From Blochmannia endosymbiont of Camponotus sp. (GTDB taxonomy: Bacteria > Pseudomonadota > Gammaproteobacteria > Enterobacterales > Enterobacteriaceae), in contig NZ_CP097757.1 of assembly GCF_023586085.1 (NCBI RefSeq), positions 62,001 to 126,000 of the forward strand: DNA of 64,000 bases. Reading direction: 5' to 3'. Below the pieces are notes generated by a model, which had not been told where the DNA came from, searched no databases, and saw only the letters and a list, made by a program, of their open reading frames with translations. The first letter of the stretch is position 1; every line of letters starts with the position of its first letter. Positions 9,866 to 21,498 of the stretch are shown piece by piece. The position numbers and the translations under genes were made by a program.

Positions 9866-10456
9866 TTAGCATTTATCTTTTGATACTGTAACCATAGCAG
9901 GTCTAATTAATCTACCATTAAGAATATATCCTTTTTGAATAATTGTTAATACTTGATTTGGTTTTTGATCTTCAGATTCTATCATAGATATTGCTTGATG
10001 TATTTCAGGATCAAATGGAACATAAATTTCGTGTATAGATTCTAGTCCGAATTTGTATACAGTATCTAAAAACGATTTTAATGTTAGTTCAATTCCTTCT
10101 ATTATAGGAGATAATGAAGTATTAGAATGATCCGAAATATTCAATGTACGTTCTAAATTATCAATGACTGGTAGTAATTCAAATATGAACCGTTCCAATC
10201 CAAATTTATGGATTTTTTCTATTTCTTGGGTATTACGCCTACGAATATTTTCTATTTCAGCTGTTAGACGTAGTACGGTATCACGTTCATGTTCTTGAAG
10301 TTGAGCTAATTTGATTTTTAGTTTAACAATTTGATCATTTTTTGGATCAATAATATTATCTGCTGTAGAATTAGATTCTAATAGTTCTTCTTTTTCTATT
10401 TTTTTATCCTGTGAGATATGTTCGTTAATATTGTTTTTTATATTGTTGTCTATCAT
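9866..10456 (-). CDS. grpE: Nucleotide exchange factor GrpE
   Basis: GrpE releases ADP from DnaK in the Hsp70 chaperone cycle. The 196 residues equal the E. coli length (197). The N-terminal 50 residues are acidic and disordered-like; a long coiled coil follows (roughly 45-100, QLQEHERDTVLRLTAEIENIRRR split over several heptads). The C-terminal beta domain carries FDPEIHQAIS and the end motif GYILNGRLIRPAMVTVSK. An AGAGGA ribosome site stands 8 bases before the ATG. A promoter resembling both sigma70 and sigma32 types lies upstream (10502-10530). It is divergent from nadK, as in E. coli. Confidence 0.96.
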   Translation of the reverse strand: MIDNNIKNNINEHISQDKKIEKEELLESNSTADNIIDPKNDQIVKLKIKLAQLQEHERDTVLRLTAEIENIRRRNTQEIEKIHKFGLERFIFELLPVIDNLERTLNISDHSNTSLSPIIEGIELTLKSFLDTVYKFGLESIHEIYVPFDPEIHQAISMIESEDQKPNQVLTIIQKGYILNGRLIRPAMVTVSKDKC

Positions 10457-10501
10457 AAATTTTATCCTCTGTTTATTAATTATATATTTTATAATTCAGT
10501 T

Positions 10502-10530
10502 ATTATAAGGATGAATAACAGGTATTCAAG
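10502..10530 (-). promoter_or_regulatory. Candidate grpE promoter (sigma70-like with overlapping heat-shock-like elements)
   Basis: On the minus strand, TTGAAT (524-529) and TATAAT (502-507) are spaced by 16 bases. The same bases also read CTTGAA (525-530), 14 bases, CCTTAT (505-510), which resembles the sigma32 pattern CTTGAA-N13/14-CCCCAT. GrpE is a sigma32 target in E. coli. The overlap is seen; its use is inferred. Confidence 0.45.
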
Positions 10531-10586
10531 GTATCATTTGTGATGAATAAAAAATTACAACAAAAACAGAAAGGATTCATAATAAC

Positions 10587-11480
10587 ATGACTTCTTCTAT
10601 TTTTAGTACCATTGGTATTATAGGATACTCTCGTTATCCGAAAGCCATACATACATATGAGATTTTATATCGTTGGCTGCATGATAAAGGGATTACAGTG
10701 ATCATTGAACATCACGCAGCTAGTTTATTAAATATGCAAAAATCAGTTGTAGGTGATTTGAATGATATAGGTAATTATGCGGATTTAGCTATAGTTATAG
10801 GTGGAGATGGAAATATGCTAAGAGCTGCTAATATTTTAGCACAGTATGATATTAAAGTTATTGGTATTAATCGTGGGACTCTTGGATTTCTTACTGATTT
10901 AGATCCTAATTCAGCGTTAATGGAATTGTCTGAGGTTTTATCCGGTCATTTTATTAATGAAAAGCGCTTTTTATTGGATGTAACAGTACAACGCTGTAGC
11001 AATATTACTAGGTTAGGTAGTGCTATTAATGAAGTTATTTTACATACTAATACAATTAGACGCATGATTGAGTTTGAGCTATACATCGATAATAATTTTG
11101 TTTTTTCCCAGAGATCTGATGGGTTAATTATTTCTACCCCAACTGGATCGACCGCATATGCTTTATCTGCTGGAGGACCCATTCTTAGTCCAATGGTAGA
11201 TGCTATTATATTAGTGCCAATATGTCCTCATACCCTATCGTCTCGTCCGGTTGTGATTAATAGCAAAAGCATTATTCGTTTAAACTTCTCTAAAGTTACG
11301 TCTGAATTGAAAATTGGCTGTGATAATCAAATTCCTATTTTTATAGGTAAAGAAGAAGAGATTTTTATTCAACGTAGTAATCGTTATCTTGATTTAATTC
11401 ACCCTAATAACTATAACTATTTTAAAACATTGAATATCAAGCTTGGTTGGTCAAAAAATATTTCTGAAACAGAAAAGTAG
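10587..11480 (+). CDS. nadK: NAD kinase
   Basis: NadK phosphorylates NAD to NADP and is essential. The product is 297 residues (E. coli 292). It has the GGDGNMLRAA ATP/NAD-site motif, the family block RGTLGFLTDLDP, the conserved NEVILH segment and SDGLIISTPTGSTAYALSAGGPI. The C-terminal NYFKTLNIKLGWSKN matches E. coli. It starts with ATG after an AAAGGA-type site. It is followed 81 bases later by bamE; recN, which sits between them in E. coli, is missing. Confidence 0.96.
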   Translation: MTSSIFSTIGIIGYSRYPKAIHTYEILYRWLHDKGITVIIEHHAASLLNMQKSVVGDLNDIGNYADLAIVIGGDGNMLRAANILAQYDIKVIGINRGTLGFLTDLDPNSALMELSEVLSGHFINEKRFLLDVTVQRCSNITRLGSAINEVILHTNTIRRMIEFELYIDNNFVFSQRSDGLIISTPTGSTAYALSAGGPILSPMVDAIILVPICPHTLSSRPVVINSKSIIRLNFSKVTSELKIGCDNQIPIFIGKEEEIFIQRSNRYLDLIHPNNYNYFKTLNIKLGWSKNISETEK

Positions 11481-11561
11481 TAGCACTATAACTGGATAGT
11501 AGCTAGATGGAATATTTATTTTTTAATAATTTTAACTATGGAATAAATTGGATAGAAAATT

Positions 11562-11912
11562 ATGTGTTTGAAGGTATTTCATATTATACTACACACCATC
11601 GTTATTGTGGTAACGATGGTGTGTAGTATAAGTTGCACACTGCTACAGCAGTATACGCCTAAATATTTTGATGTAAAGCAAGGTAATTATTTGCCTGAGT
11701 GTGAAATAAACAGAATTTGTCTTGGTATGACGAAATTCGATGTATCTTCTAGTATTGGAGCTCCAACATTGCAAGGTTTGTTAGAACCAAATATATGGTA
11801 TTATATTTTTTATCACCGTACCGGAAATAAAATAATAAAGCATCAAATTTTAGCATTAAAGTTCGATATTAACGATGTTTTAGTAACTATTAATAAAGAA
11901 GTAATAGTTTAA
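11562..11912 (+). CDS. bamE: Outer membrane assembly lipoprotein BamE (SmpA)
   Basis: BamE is a small lipoprotein of the BAM complex that inserts beta-barrel proteins in the outer membrane. The 116 residues begin with a hydrophobic signal (about residues 5-22) ending in SISC, where Cys25 aligns with the lipidated Cys of E. coli BamE (CSTLE there, CTLLQ here). The QGNYL motif, the region ICLGMTKFDVSSSIGAP and WYYIFYHRTGN align with the mature domain. The signal-peptide coding region contains a perfect 21-bp inverted repeat, unusual for coding sequence. It implies that at least part of the BAM machinery and an outer membrane remain. Confidence 0.9.
   Translation: MCLKVFHIILHTIVIVVTMVCSISCTLLQQYTPKYFDVKQGNYLPECEINRICLGMTKFDVSSSIGAPTLQGLLEPNIWYYIFYHRTGNKIIKHQILALKFDINDVLVTINKEVIV
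11584..11631. repeat. Perfect 21-bp inverted repeat inside the bamE signal-peptide coding region
   Basis: Arms 11584-11604 and 11611-11631 are perfect reverse complements around the loop TTGTGG. The stem is GC-containing (ACACACCATCG), so the mRNA would form a strong hairpin from about 22 bases after the bamE start codon. It codes for about residues 8-24, the hydrophobic part of the signal peptide up to just before the lipidated Cys. Confidence 0.85.
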
Positions 11913-12029
11913 AATTTAATGATAAGATCATTAGTTTTTAGTGAAATTTTACGGTTCTCATATCAAAATAAGTATTGAAATTAATAAACGTAAATATGAA
12001 TACTTTTTTATTTTACGTTGTAAAATACA

Positions 12030-12464
12030 TTATATACCGTACATTTTATTTGCTCTGGAAACGAATGATTTAATTATATTTTTATATTTTTTTTTAAAAA
12101 TATGATTAAAAAATTTTTCAATAAATATTGATTTAAATTCATAATAAGAAACATATTCGATTCTGCTGATAGCGGAAGTAATAGGAACAAATTTCCAGTA
12201 ACCATAAAATGATTTAAATGGTCCTTTTACTAAAACGATCATTATGCTTTTATTTTTTATAAAAAAGTTATGAGTTACTAATGATTTAACTATTCCATTC
12301 GTAACTAGATTCATTTCAGCAATTAATTCGTTATTTTTTTGTTCTAAAATTTTACTGACGTTACATCCAGGGATAAATTGAGTATAAGAATTAATATCAT
12401 TTACTAAATAAAACATTTGTTCTACGCTATAAGGAACTGAGGTAAAAAATTTCACGTGATACAT
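12030..12464 (-). CDS. ratA: RatA/YfjG-type START-domain protein
   Basis: The 144 residues align along their length with E. coli RatA: VPYSVEQMFYLVNDINSY against VPYSAEQMYQLVNDVQSY, then QFIPGC and KGPFKSFYGYWKF. RatA belongs to the polyketide-cyclase/START fold and has been described in E. coli as a 50S-binding inhibitor of subunit joining; the related COQ10 family binds ubiquinone. Which role applies here is unknown. The C-terminus is rich in Phe and Lys. It is divergent from smpB, as in E. coli; its usual partner ratB is gone, so it is unlikely to work as a classical toxin-antitoxin pair. Confidence 0.85.
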   Translation of the reverse strand: MYHVKFFTSVPYSVEQMFYLVNDINSYTQFIPGCNVSKILEQKNNELIAEMNLVTNGIVKSLVTHNFFIKNKSIMIVLVKGPFKSFYGYWKFVPITSAISRIEYVSYYEFKSIFIEKFFNHIFKKKYKNIIKSFVSRANKMYGI

Positions 12465-12628
12465 ATTTATTTTATTTGTTTATTTTTAATAATTTTTATC
12501 TTTGTATATATATTAATTTATGTAAAAATACAACAATTATGTTTTCATATATATGATACATTATATTGGTACTATGTTTATTTTCAAATAATAAAATTAA
12601 AAGTAATATCTTTTATGAAAATTATGTT

Positions 12629-13093
12629 ATGAAGGAATTAATTTTAAAAAAAATTACTCAAAATAAGCATGCATATTATGAATATTTTATTGAAAAAAAA
12701 ATTGAAGCTGGAATTGTATTGTTAGGATGGGAAGTAAAATCGGCGCGTTCTAATATGGTAACTATTGATAATAGCTATATATCTTTTGATAATAAAGAGG
12801 CGTATATTTATAATTCTATATTCCAGACAAACGTAACTCAATTTTATAATAAAGTTTATAATGCGGCTCGTATACGTAAGTTATTATTAAAAAAAAATGA
12901 ATTATTATTTTTGATGGAGACGGTTAAACAAAAAGGTTATACTATAGTTGTTTTAGATTTGTATTGGAGGCATGCTTGGATTAAAATAAATATCGGAATT
13001 GCTAAAGGTAAAAAAAAATATGACAAAAGAGATATAATAGATGCGCATACATGGAAGAAAGAAAAAGTAAATATTTTAAAGTATATAAAATAA
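12629..13093 (+). CDS. smpB: SsrA-binding protein SmpB
   Basis: SmpB binds tmRNA and brings it to stalled ribosomes for trans-translation. I chose ATG 12629, giving 154 residues that begin MKELILKKITQNKHAYYEYF and match the family start; the frame is open up to a TTG at 12566, but that extension has no family match. Conserved segments are HAYYEYFIEKKIEAGIVLLGWEVKS, TRKLLL-like RIRKLLL, and GIAKGKKKYDKRDIID with the C-terminal tail that enters the mRNA channel. The ssrA gene follows directly, the classic gene pair. Confidence 0.95.
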   Translation: MKELILKKITQNKHAYYEYFIEKKIEAGIVLLGWEVKSARSNMVTIDNSYISFDNKEAYIYNSIFQTNVTQFYNKVYNAARIRKLLLKKNELLFLMETVKQKGYTIVVLDLYWRHAWIKINIGIAKGKKKYDKRDIIDAHTWKKEKVNILKYIK

Positions 13094-13101
13094 ATAATGT
13101 T

Positions 13102-13129
13102 TTGTACATGCATTATTTTATGTTATAAT
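13102..13129 (+). promoter_or_regulatory. ssrA promoter
   Basis: TTGTAC (13102-13107), a 16-base spacer and a perfect TATAAT (13124-13129) preceded by TG one base upstream (extended -10). It lies 17 bases before the mature tmRNA 5' end, so transcription would start at or just before it. Confidence 0.65.
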
Positions 13130-13145
13130 CGTCTTTGTTTAGGGC

Positions 13146-13538
13146 GGGGCTGATTTAGGAGTCGACGGGATATCTTATATTTAAAGTGCATGCCGAGGTG
13201 AGGTAGGCCTCGTAAAACAGCCTCACAAAAATAACTGCAAATAGTACACGTAATGAATCTGTTGCTTTGGCAGCTTAAATCAGAGTGATAAACTGAAGGT
13301 TCCCTCTCATATTTAATATTTACTCTTAAATATAAAATAGGAAGGAGAGGTCATATAAATAAGAGTGCACGTGAAAGCTTGCTTTTGGCTTAGCGTCAAG
13401 TCTTGTAGAAAGCTAGTGGGTTTAGTGATTGGTCTTGATATATCTAAATCGATTAAATAAAATTCGAGACCTAAGCATGTAGGTAACTGAGAATAATTTG
13501 AATTCTGGACGCGGGTTCAAATCCCGCCAGCTCCACCA
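13146..13538 (+). ncRNA. ssrA: tmRNA (ssrA)
   Basis: The 5' GGGGCTGATTTAGGAGTCGACGGGA and 3' GGGTTCAAATCCCGCCAGCTCCACCA form the Ala-tRNA-like half with an encoded CCA; the G3-U70 type acceptor is as in E. coli. The tag reading frame starts at GCA 13237 and ends at TAA 13276-13278. It encodes ANSTRNESVALAA, keeping the ALAA degradation tail. The span of 393 bases is longer than in E. coli (363). The pseudoknot region after the tag (about 13280-13480) is AT-rich. tmRNA with SmpB rescues stalled ribosomes and tags the nascent chain for proteolysis. Confidence 0.97.
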
Positions 13539-13892
13539 AAGATGTAAAAAATTTTAATTTGGTTAGATCCAATTAAATAATCAATTATGCAAGAAGAGGA
13601 ATTTATAAGCAGATTCGTTATCGTTTTTATTATTAAAGGTAATAAGTTTGGATTTATGCTACACTGATATTTTGGTTTGGGTAAGGTGGTTGTAATAAAG
13701 TGATGTAAGGATTTTAGAGTTGTTTCTGTGCTCACTGATTTAATAAATATATTATATATTTTCCTTATTGTACCATTCAAAATTTTATCTGGAAAGATAA
13801 TGTTTGTTTTCTTGTTTAAAATTTAATTATTTGATAACAAGAATATCTATTGTTTAAAAAAATTAAATTAAGAAATTTTTAAGAAAAATTGT
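13539..13892. other. Intergenic region after ssrA
   Basis: 354 bases between tmRNA and the SMR gene. Part of it (about 13600-13740) is less AT-rich than other spacers. A minus-strand open frame there overlaps the tmRNA 3' end and has no family feature, so I do not call it. In E. coli an integrase gene sits at this att-like tmRNA end; none is seen here. Confidence 0.5.
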
Positions 13893-14222
13893 ATGGATTA
13901 TTTATATTTATTTGTTGCTATTCTTTCGGAAGTTGTTGCCACTGCTTCTTTAAAAGCATCTGAAGGATTTAGTAAATTATATCCTTCTATTGTGGTAGTG
14001 ATTGGTTACGTACTTTCTTTTATATTGTTATCTTTAGTATTACAAACAATACCCATGGGTATTGCATATTCTTGTTGGGCTGGTCTTGGGATTATATTTA
14101 TTACTGTAGTAGGATATTTGTTTTATGATCAAAGGTTGGATAGTTTAGCTATTATTGGTATTACTTTTATTATTGTTGGTGTTGTATTAATTAATGTATT
14201 TTCTAGAACAATAAAACATTAA
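13893..14222 (+). CDS. emrE: Small multidrug resistance (SMR) transporter, EmrE-like
   Basis: The 109 residues form four predicted membrane helices. The signature acidic residue Glu13 lies in helix 1 (AILSEVVATASLK), matching Glu14 of EmrE, and PMGIAYSCWAGLGI matches the EmrE substrate-site Trp region PTGIAYAIWSGVGI. SMR pumps exchange protons for cationic drugs or guanidinium-type compounds as antiparallel dimers. Here it is a single gene, so a homodimer is likely. The frame is clean with no truncation. Whether it exports toxins, quaternary amines or guanidinium cannot be told from sequence alone. Confidence 0.85.
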   Translation: MDYLYLFVAILSEVVATASLKASEGFSKLYPSIVVVIGYVLSFILLSLVLQTIPMGIAYSCWAGLGIIFITVVGYLFYDQRLDSLAIIGITFIIVGVVLINVFSRTIKH

Positions 14223-14686
14223 TTAAGTATAATTAATGTTTTATTGTAAAAGTTATATTTTTATTTATGTATTTCTATATAATTTAAATATTTTATTTTT
14301 ATTTGAAATAATTTTTGTTGGTATTAAAGTGTTTTTTGTTTATCTTAAATACAGGTAGTGTTATTAATATTTGTTGTAATTTATTGAAAGTTATAGTTAT
14401 TTTATTTGTGGAAATGTTATTTTAGAACTTTATATTTTCATTAAGTTGTTATTCTGATTTTTATGGATTATATACGTATTACTGTGATATAGTGTTGGTA
14501 ATTGAATGTAGTGAAATTTATTGTTGTATTTTTAATTATTTAAAAATTTTTGTTTTAAAAAGATTAAAATATTGTGGGAATTTATATGTTGGGTTATTTT
14601 TTCTGTGTTAGTTTATATTGTTAATTATATTTGAGCATTAGTTATTATAATTTGAGATAGAAAGTTTATGTTGATTATGATAAAAA
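14223..14686. other. AT-rich intergenic region upstream of pssA
   Basis: 464 bases, very rich in T on the plus strand. It must hold the pssA promoter. I see no gene, remnant or notable structure. Confidence 0.5.
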
Positions 14687-16057
14687 ATGAAATTTAATAT
14701 TTTAAATAAGTTTGATGATCATAAAGAATTTCTTATAAGATTACCTAAAATTGTTCAAAGAATGGATTATTTTAAGATTTTGTATAGTCCTAAAGAGTTT
14801 AGTAGTGAATTATTGTACGCTATTTCTAGAGCATGTAATCATATTTGTTTAGTAGCACTGTATTTAGAGGGTGATCAAGGTGGTAAAAGGATTATTGATG
14901 CTCTATTTCGAGTAAAGCAAATTCGTCCAAAAATAAAAATTAGGATTTTAGTGGATTGGCATCGTGCTAAGAGAAGTCGTATTGGTTCATCTAAAGAATA
15001 TACAAATGTTGATTGGTATGTAGATCTTGTAAATAAATATCCTAATACTGAGATTGCCATATATGGCATACCAATTAATATAAATGAGGTATTAGGGGTG
15101 CTTCATTTGAAGGGATTTATTATTGATGATCAAATATTATATAGCGGAGCTAGTTTGAGTGATGAGTATTTACATGTAAATACTAAGTATCGATATGATC
15201 GATATCATATAATACGTAATCGTCAATTATCGAATATCATGTTGGATTATATTGATAAAGAATTATTATCTTCAAGGGTAATTAATAAATTAGGGTGTGA
15301 AAGTTCTTTAAGTAAAAAATTGAATAAATATAGGAGAAATGATATTCGTTTATTACGTCGTAATTTACGAAGAGTTTGTTATTCTTATCAAGGTAATGCG
15401 ACGTATAATGAGTTGGCAATAGCTCCGTTAGTTGGTTTAGGTAAAAATAGTGAGCTCAATCAAGCGATTTATCATTTAATTTGTTCATCAAAAAATAAAA
15501 TTATACTATGTACTCCATATTTTAATATGCCAAATATATTAGTAAATACTTTAATTTATTTGTTACATAAAGGAAAGAATATAGAAATTATTGTAGGAGA
15601 TAAAATCGCTAATGATTTTTATATTCCTTCTAGTAAACCGTTTACATTAATTAGTGTTTTACCGTATTTATACGAACTGAATTTGCGTTATTTTTTGAAG
15701 AAATTGCAGAACTATATTGATAATAAACAATTAATAGTACGGATGTGGAAAGAAGGTGATAATGGGTATCATGTTAAAGGTATTTGGGTGGATGATGAAT
15801 GGCAGTTACTTACTGGAAACAATTTAAATCCAAGATCTTTAAGGTTTGATTTGGAGAATGCTTTACTTATACATGATCCATGTAAAATGTTGTTGAATCA
15901 AAATAATAAAGAATTAAATACTATTCGTATGCATACTAGCCCTATTATTCATTATACGTCGCTACAACATATCTCTCATTATCCGGAAAAGGTGGGACAG
16001 TTTCTTAATAAAATTTGTAAACTTAGGTTTGATCGATTAATTAATCGTATTTTGTAG
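14687..16057 (+). CDS. pssA: CDP-diacylglycerol-serine O-phosphatidyltransferase
   Basis: PssA makes phosphatidylserine from CDP-diacylglycerol and serine, the first step to phosphatidylethanolamine. It is the Gram-negative, phospholipase-D-superfamily form of 456 residues (E. coli 451). Two HKD-type motifs are present: HLKGFIIDD (about residue 141) and YHVKGIWVDDEWQLLTGNN (about residue 361). The N-terminal IVQRMDYFKILYSPKEF matches E. coli. It converges with the 23S gene only 60 bases away. In E. coli pssA likewise lies close to the 3' end of rrnG, which supports a shared ancestral neighbourhood. Confidence 0.95.
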   Translation: MKFNILNKFDDHKEFLIRLPKIVQRMDYFKILYSPKEFSSELLYAISRACNHICLVALYLEGDQGGKRIIDALFRVKQIRPKIKIRILVDWHRAKRSRIGSSKEYTNVDWYVDLVNKYPNTEIAIYGIPININEVLGVLHLKGFIIDDQILYSGASLSDEYLHVNTKYRYDRYHIIRNRQLSNIMLDYIDKELLSSRVINKLGCESSLSKKLNKYRRNDIRLLRRNLRRVCYSYQGNATYNELAIAPLVGLGKNSELNQAIYHLICSSKNKIILCTPYFNMPNILVNTLIYLLHKGKNIEIIVGDKIANDFYIPSSKPFTLISVLPYLYELNLRYFLKKLQNYIDNKQLIVRMWKEGDNGYHVKGIWVDDEWQLLTGNNLNPRSLRFDLENALLIHDPCKMLLNQNNKELNTIRMHTSPIIHYTSLQHISHYPEKVGQFLNKICKLRFDRLINRIL

Positions 16058-16097
16058 AGGAACGTCTTTTTTAAATATAAGGTTTCTCATATATTAC

Positions 16098-16116
16098 AGA
16101 GGTCTCAGGTATTGCG

Positions 16117-16124
<8 letters not shown>
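16098..16124 (-). promoter_or_regulatory. 3' arm of the pre-23S RNase III processing stem
   Basis: This segment pairs with 19093-19118, which flanks the 23S 5' end: AGAGGTCT-AGG-ATTGCGAAGTTAAG with its complement, with only one or two mismatches or bulges. Such a stem is the expected RNase III substrate; rnc is in this window. Confidence 0.7.
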
Positions 16125-19092
<2,968 letters not shown>

Positions 19093-19099
<7 letters not shown>

Positions 19100-19118
19100 T
19101 CGCAATCCTCAGACCTCT
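19093..19118 (-). promoter_or_regulatory. 5' arm of the pre-23S processing stem
   Basis: Complementary to 16098-16124 beyond the 23S 3' end. Together they bracket the mature 23S and form the stem from which 23S is released. Confidence 0.7.
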
Positions 19119-19250
19119 AGTTTCATTAGATGAATTATATTTTATTTACTATATGAACACATGCATCTTAATATGTGTTATATCAATAATCTTAAATATA
19201 ATATTATTCATTTCTAATATATTAAAAAGTTTAAGATTTAAGTTTTATCC

Positions 19251-19265
19251 TAATTGTTAAAGAAC
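19251..19265 (-). promoter_or_regulatory. boxA antitermination site in the 16S-23S spacer
   Basis: The minus strand reads GTTCTTTAACAATTA, very near the E. coli rrn spacer boxA (GCTCTTTAACAAT). boxA RNA recruits NusB/NusE and, with NusA, NusG and SuhB, makes rRNA transcription resistant to Rho. nusG, rho and suhB are in this window. Confidence 0.75.
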
Positions 19266-19301
19266 AATAAAAAATCAAATTTTTATTTATAAAAATTAAA
19301 T

Positions 19302-19374
19302 TGTCCCCTAGGGGCTTCGAACCCCTGTTGCCGCCGTGAAAGGGCAGTGTCCTAGACCTCTAGACGAAGGGGAC
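19302..19374 (-). tRNA. tRNA-Glu (anticodon TTC)
   Basis: The reverse complement starts GTCCCCTTCGTCTAGAGG, has anticodon loop CTTTCAC and T-arm GGGGTTCGAAGCCCC, and closes with GGGGAC. It matches E. coli tRNA-Glu (gltT/V/W family) in the rRNA spacer. CCA is not encoded (AAT follows the acceptor stem), and the discriminator base is A rather than the E. coli G. It is released from the rRNA transcript by RNase P and 3' processing, then needs CCA addition. Confidence 0.97.
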
Positions 19375-19451
19375 TTGAGTTCTAGTTACAAGCAACCAAA
19401 TAAAAATTTGATATGTATCACATGTTTTAGGTATATCTCTTCTAAAAACAT

Positions 19452-19473
19452 TAGATAATCTATGTGGGCATTT
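19452..19473 (-). promoter_or_regulatory. 3' arm of the pre-16S RNase III processing stem
   Basis: Reads, on the RNA, AAATGCCCACATAGATTATCTA, which pairs with the leader arm at 21174-21195 with a single mismatch. Brackets the mature 16S. Confidence 0.7.
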
Positions 19474-19495
19474 CGCTTATATTACTTTTGATAAG

Positions 19496-21062
<1,567 letters not shown>

Positions 21063-21173
21063 AAATCAGTTCGCATTTATAATAAACAAGCGTATTAATT
21101 TTTAGCATAACTACCAATTAACAAACTTTTTTACATTTTATAAATGACATTATACTATCTTTCATACTTGCGT

Positions 21174-21195
21174 AAATGCCCACATAAATTATCTA
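21174..21195 (-). promoter_or_regulatory. 5' arm of the pre-16S RNase III processing stem
   Basis: Complementary to 19452-19473. A TATAAT-like hexamer inside the leader (21149-21154) lies downstream of this arm, within the region to be transcribed. Confidence 0.7.
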
Positions 21196-21200
21196 AAATT

Positions 21201-21215
21201 TAATTTTTAAAGAAC
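21201..21215 (-). promoter_or_regulatory. boxA antitermination site in the rRNA leader
   Basis: The minus strand reads GTTCTTTAAAAATTA, matching rrn boxA except at the ACAAT core. It lies 15 bases downstream of the -10 element, so right at the start of the transcript. Confidence 0.65.
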
Positions 21216-21230
21216 TATATTTCCAGTTAC

Positions 21231-21259
21231 ATTATACTTCAAATTATTTTCAACAACAA
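21231..21259 (-). promoter_or_regulatory. rRNA promoter
   Basis: TTGTTG (21254-21259), a 17-base spacer and a perfect TATAAT (21231-21236) on the minus strand, followed by the leader boxA. I see no second clear promoter upstream; E. coli rrn operons have P1 and P2. The remaining bases up to purH at 21498 hold the purH promoter and no gene. Confidence 0.6.
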
Positions 21260-21498
21260 AACAAATATATCATTAGCATTGATTTTAGTTAATGTCAACA
21301 GTATTTAATATTATTTCTATGATTTAATAGTTATTATTTAAAGAGGTTGAATTAATTTTTTATGATTATATTAAAATTATTTGAATAATTTAAGATTTTA
21401 GGAAATGATATATAATATTATTGTAATTATGTTATTGCGTGTAATATTTGTAAAATTGCAATTAATATTGTAGTTTAACTTGTTGTTATGAGGATACT

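Noticed and set aside
13517-13780. 87-codon minus-strand open frame overlapping the tmRNA 3' end
   Set aside because: It runs antisense into ssrA, has no family motif and no convincing ribosome site.
21149-21177. Possible second rRNA promoter (TTTACG-16-TATAAT, minus)
   Set aside because: It lies downstream of the leader boxA and at the pre-16S processing stem, so it would skip both; the TATAAT is probably chance.
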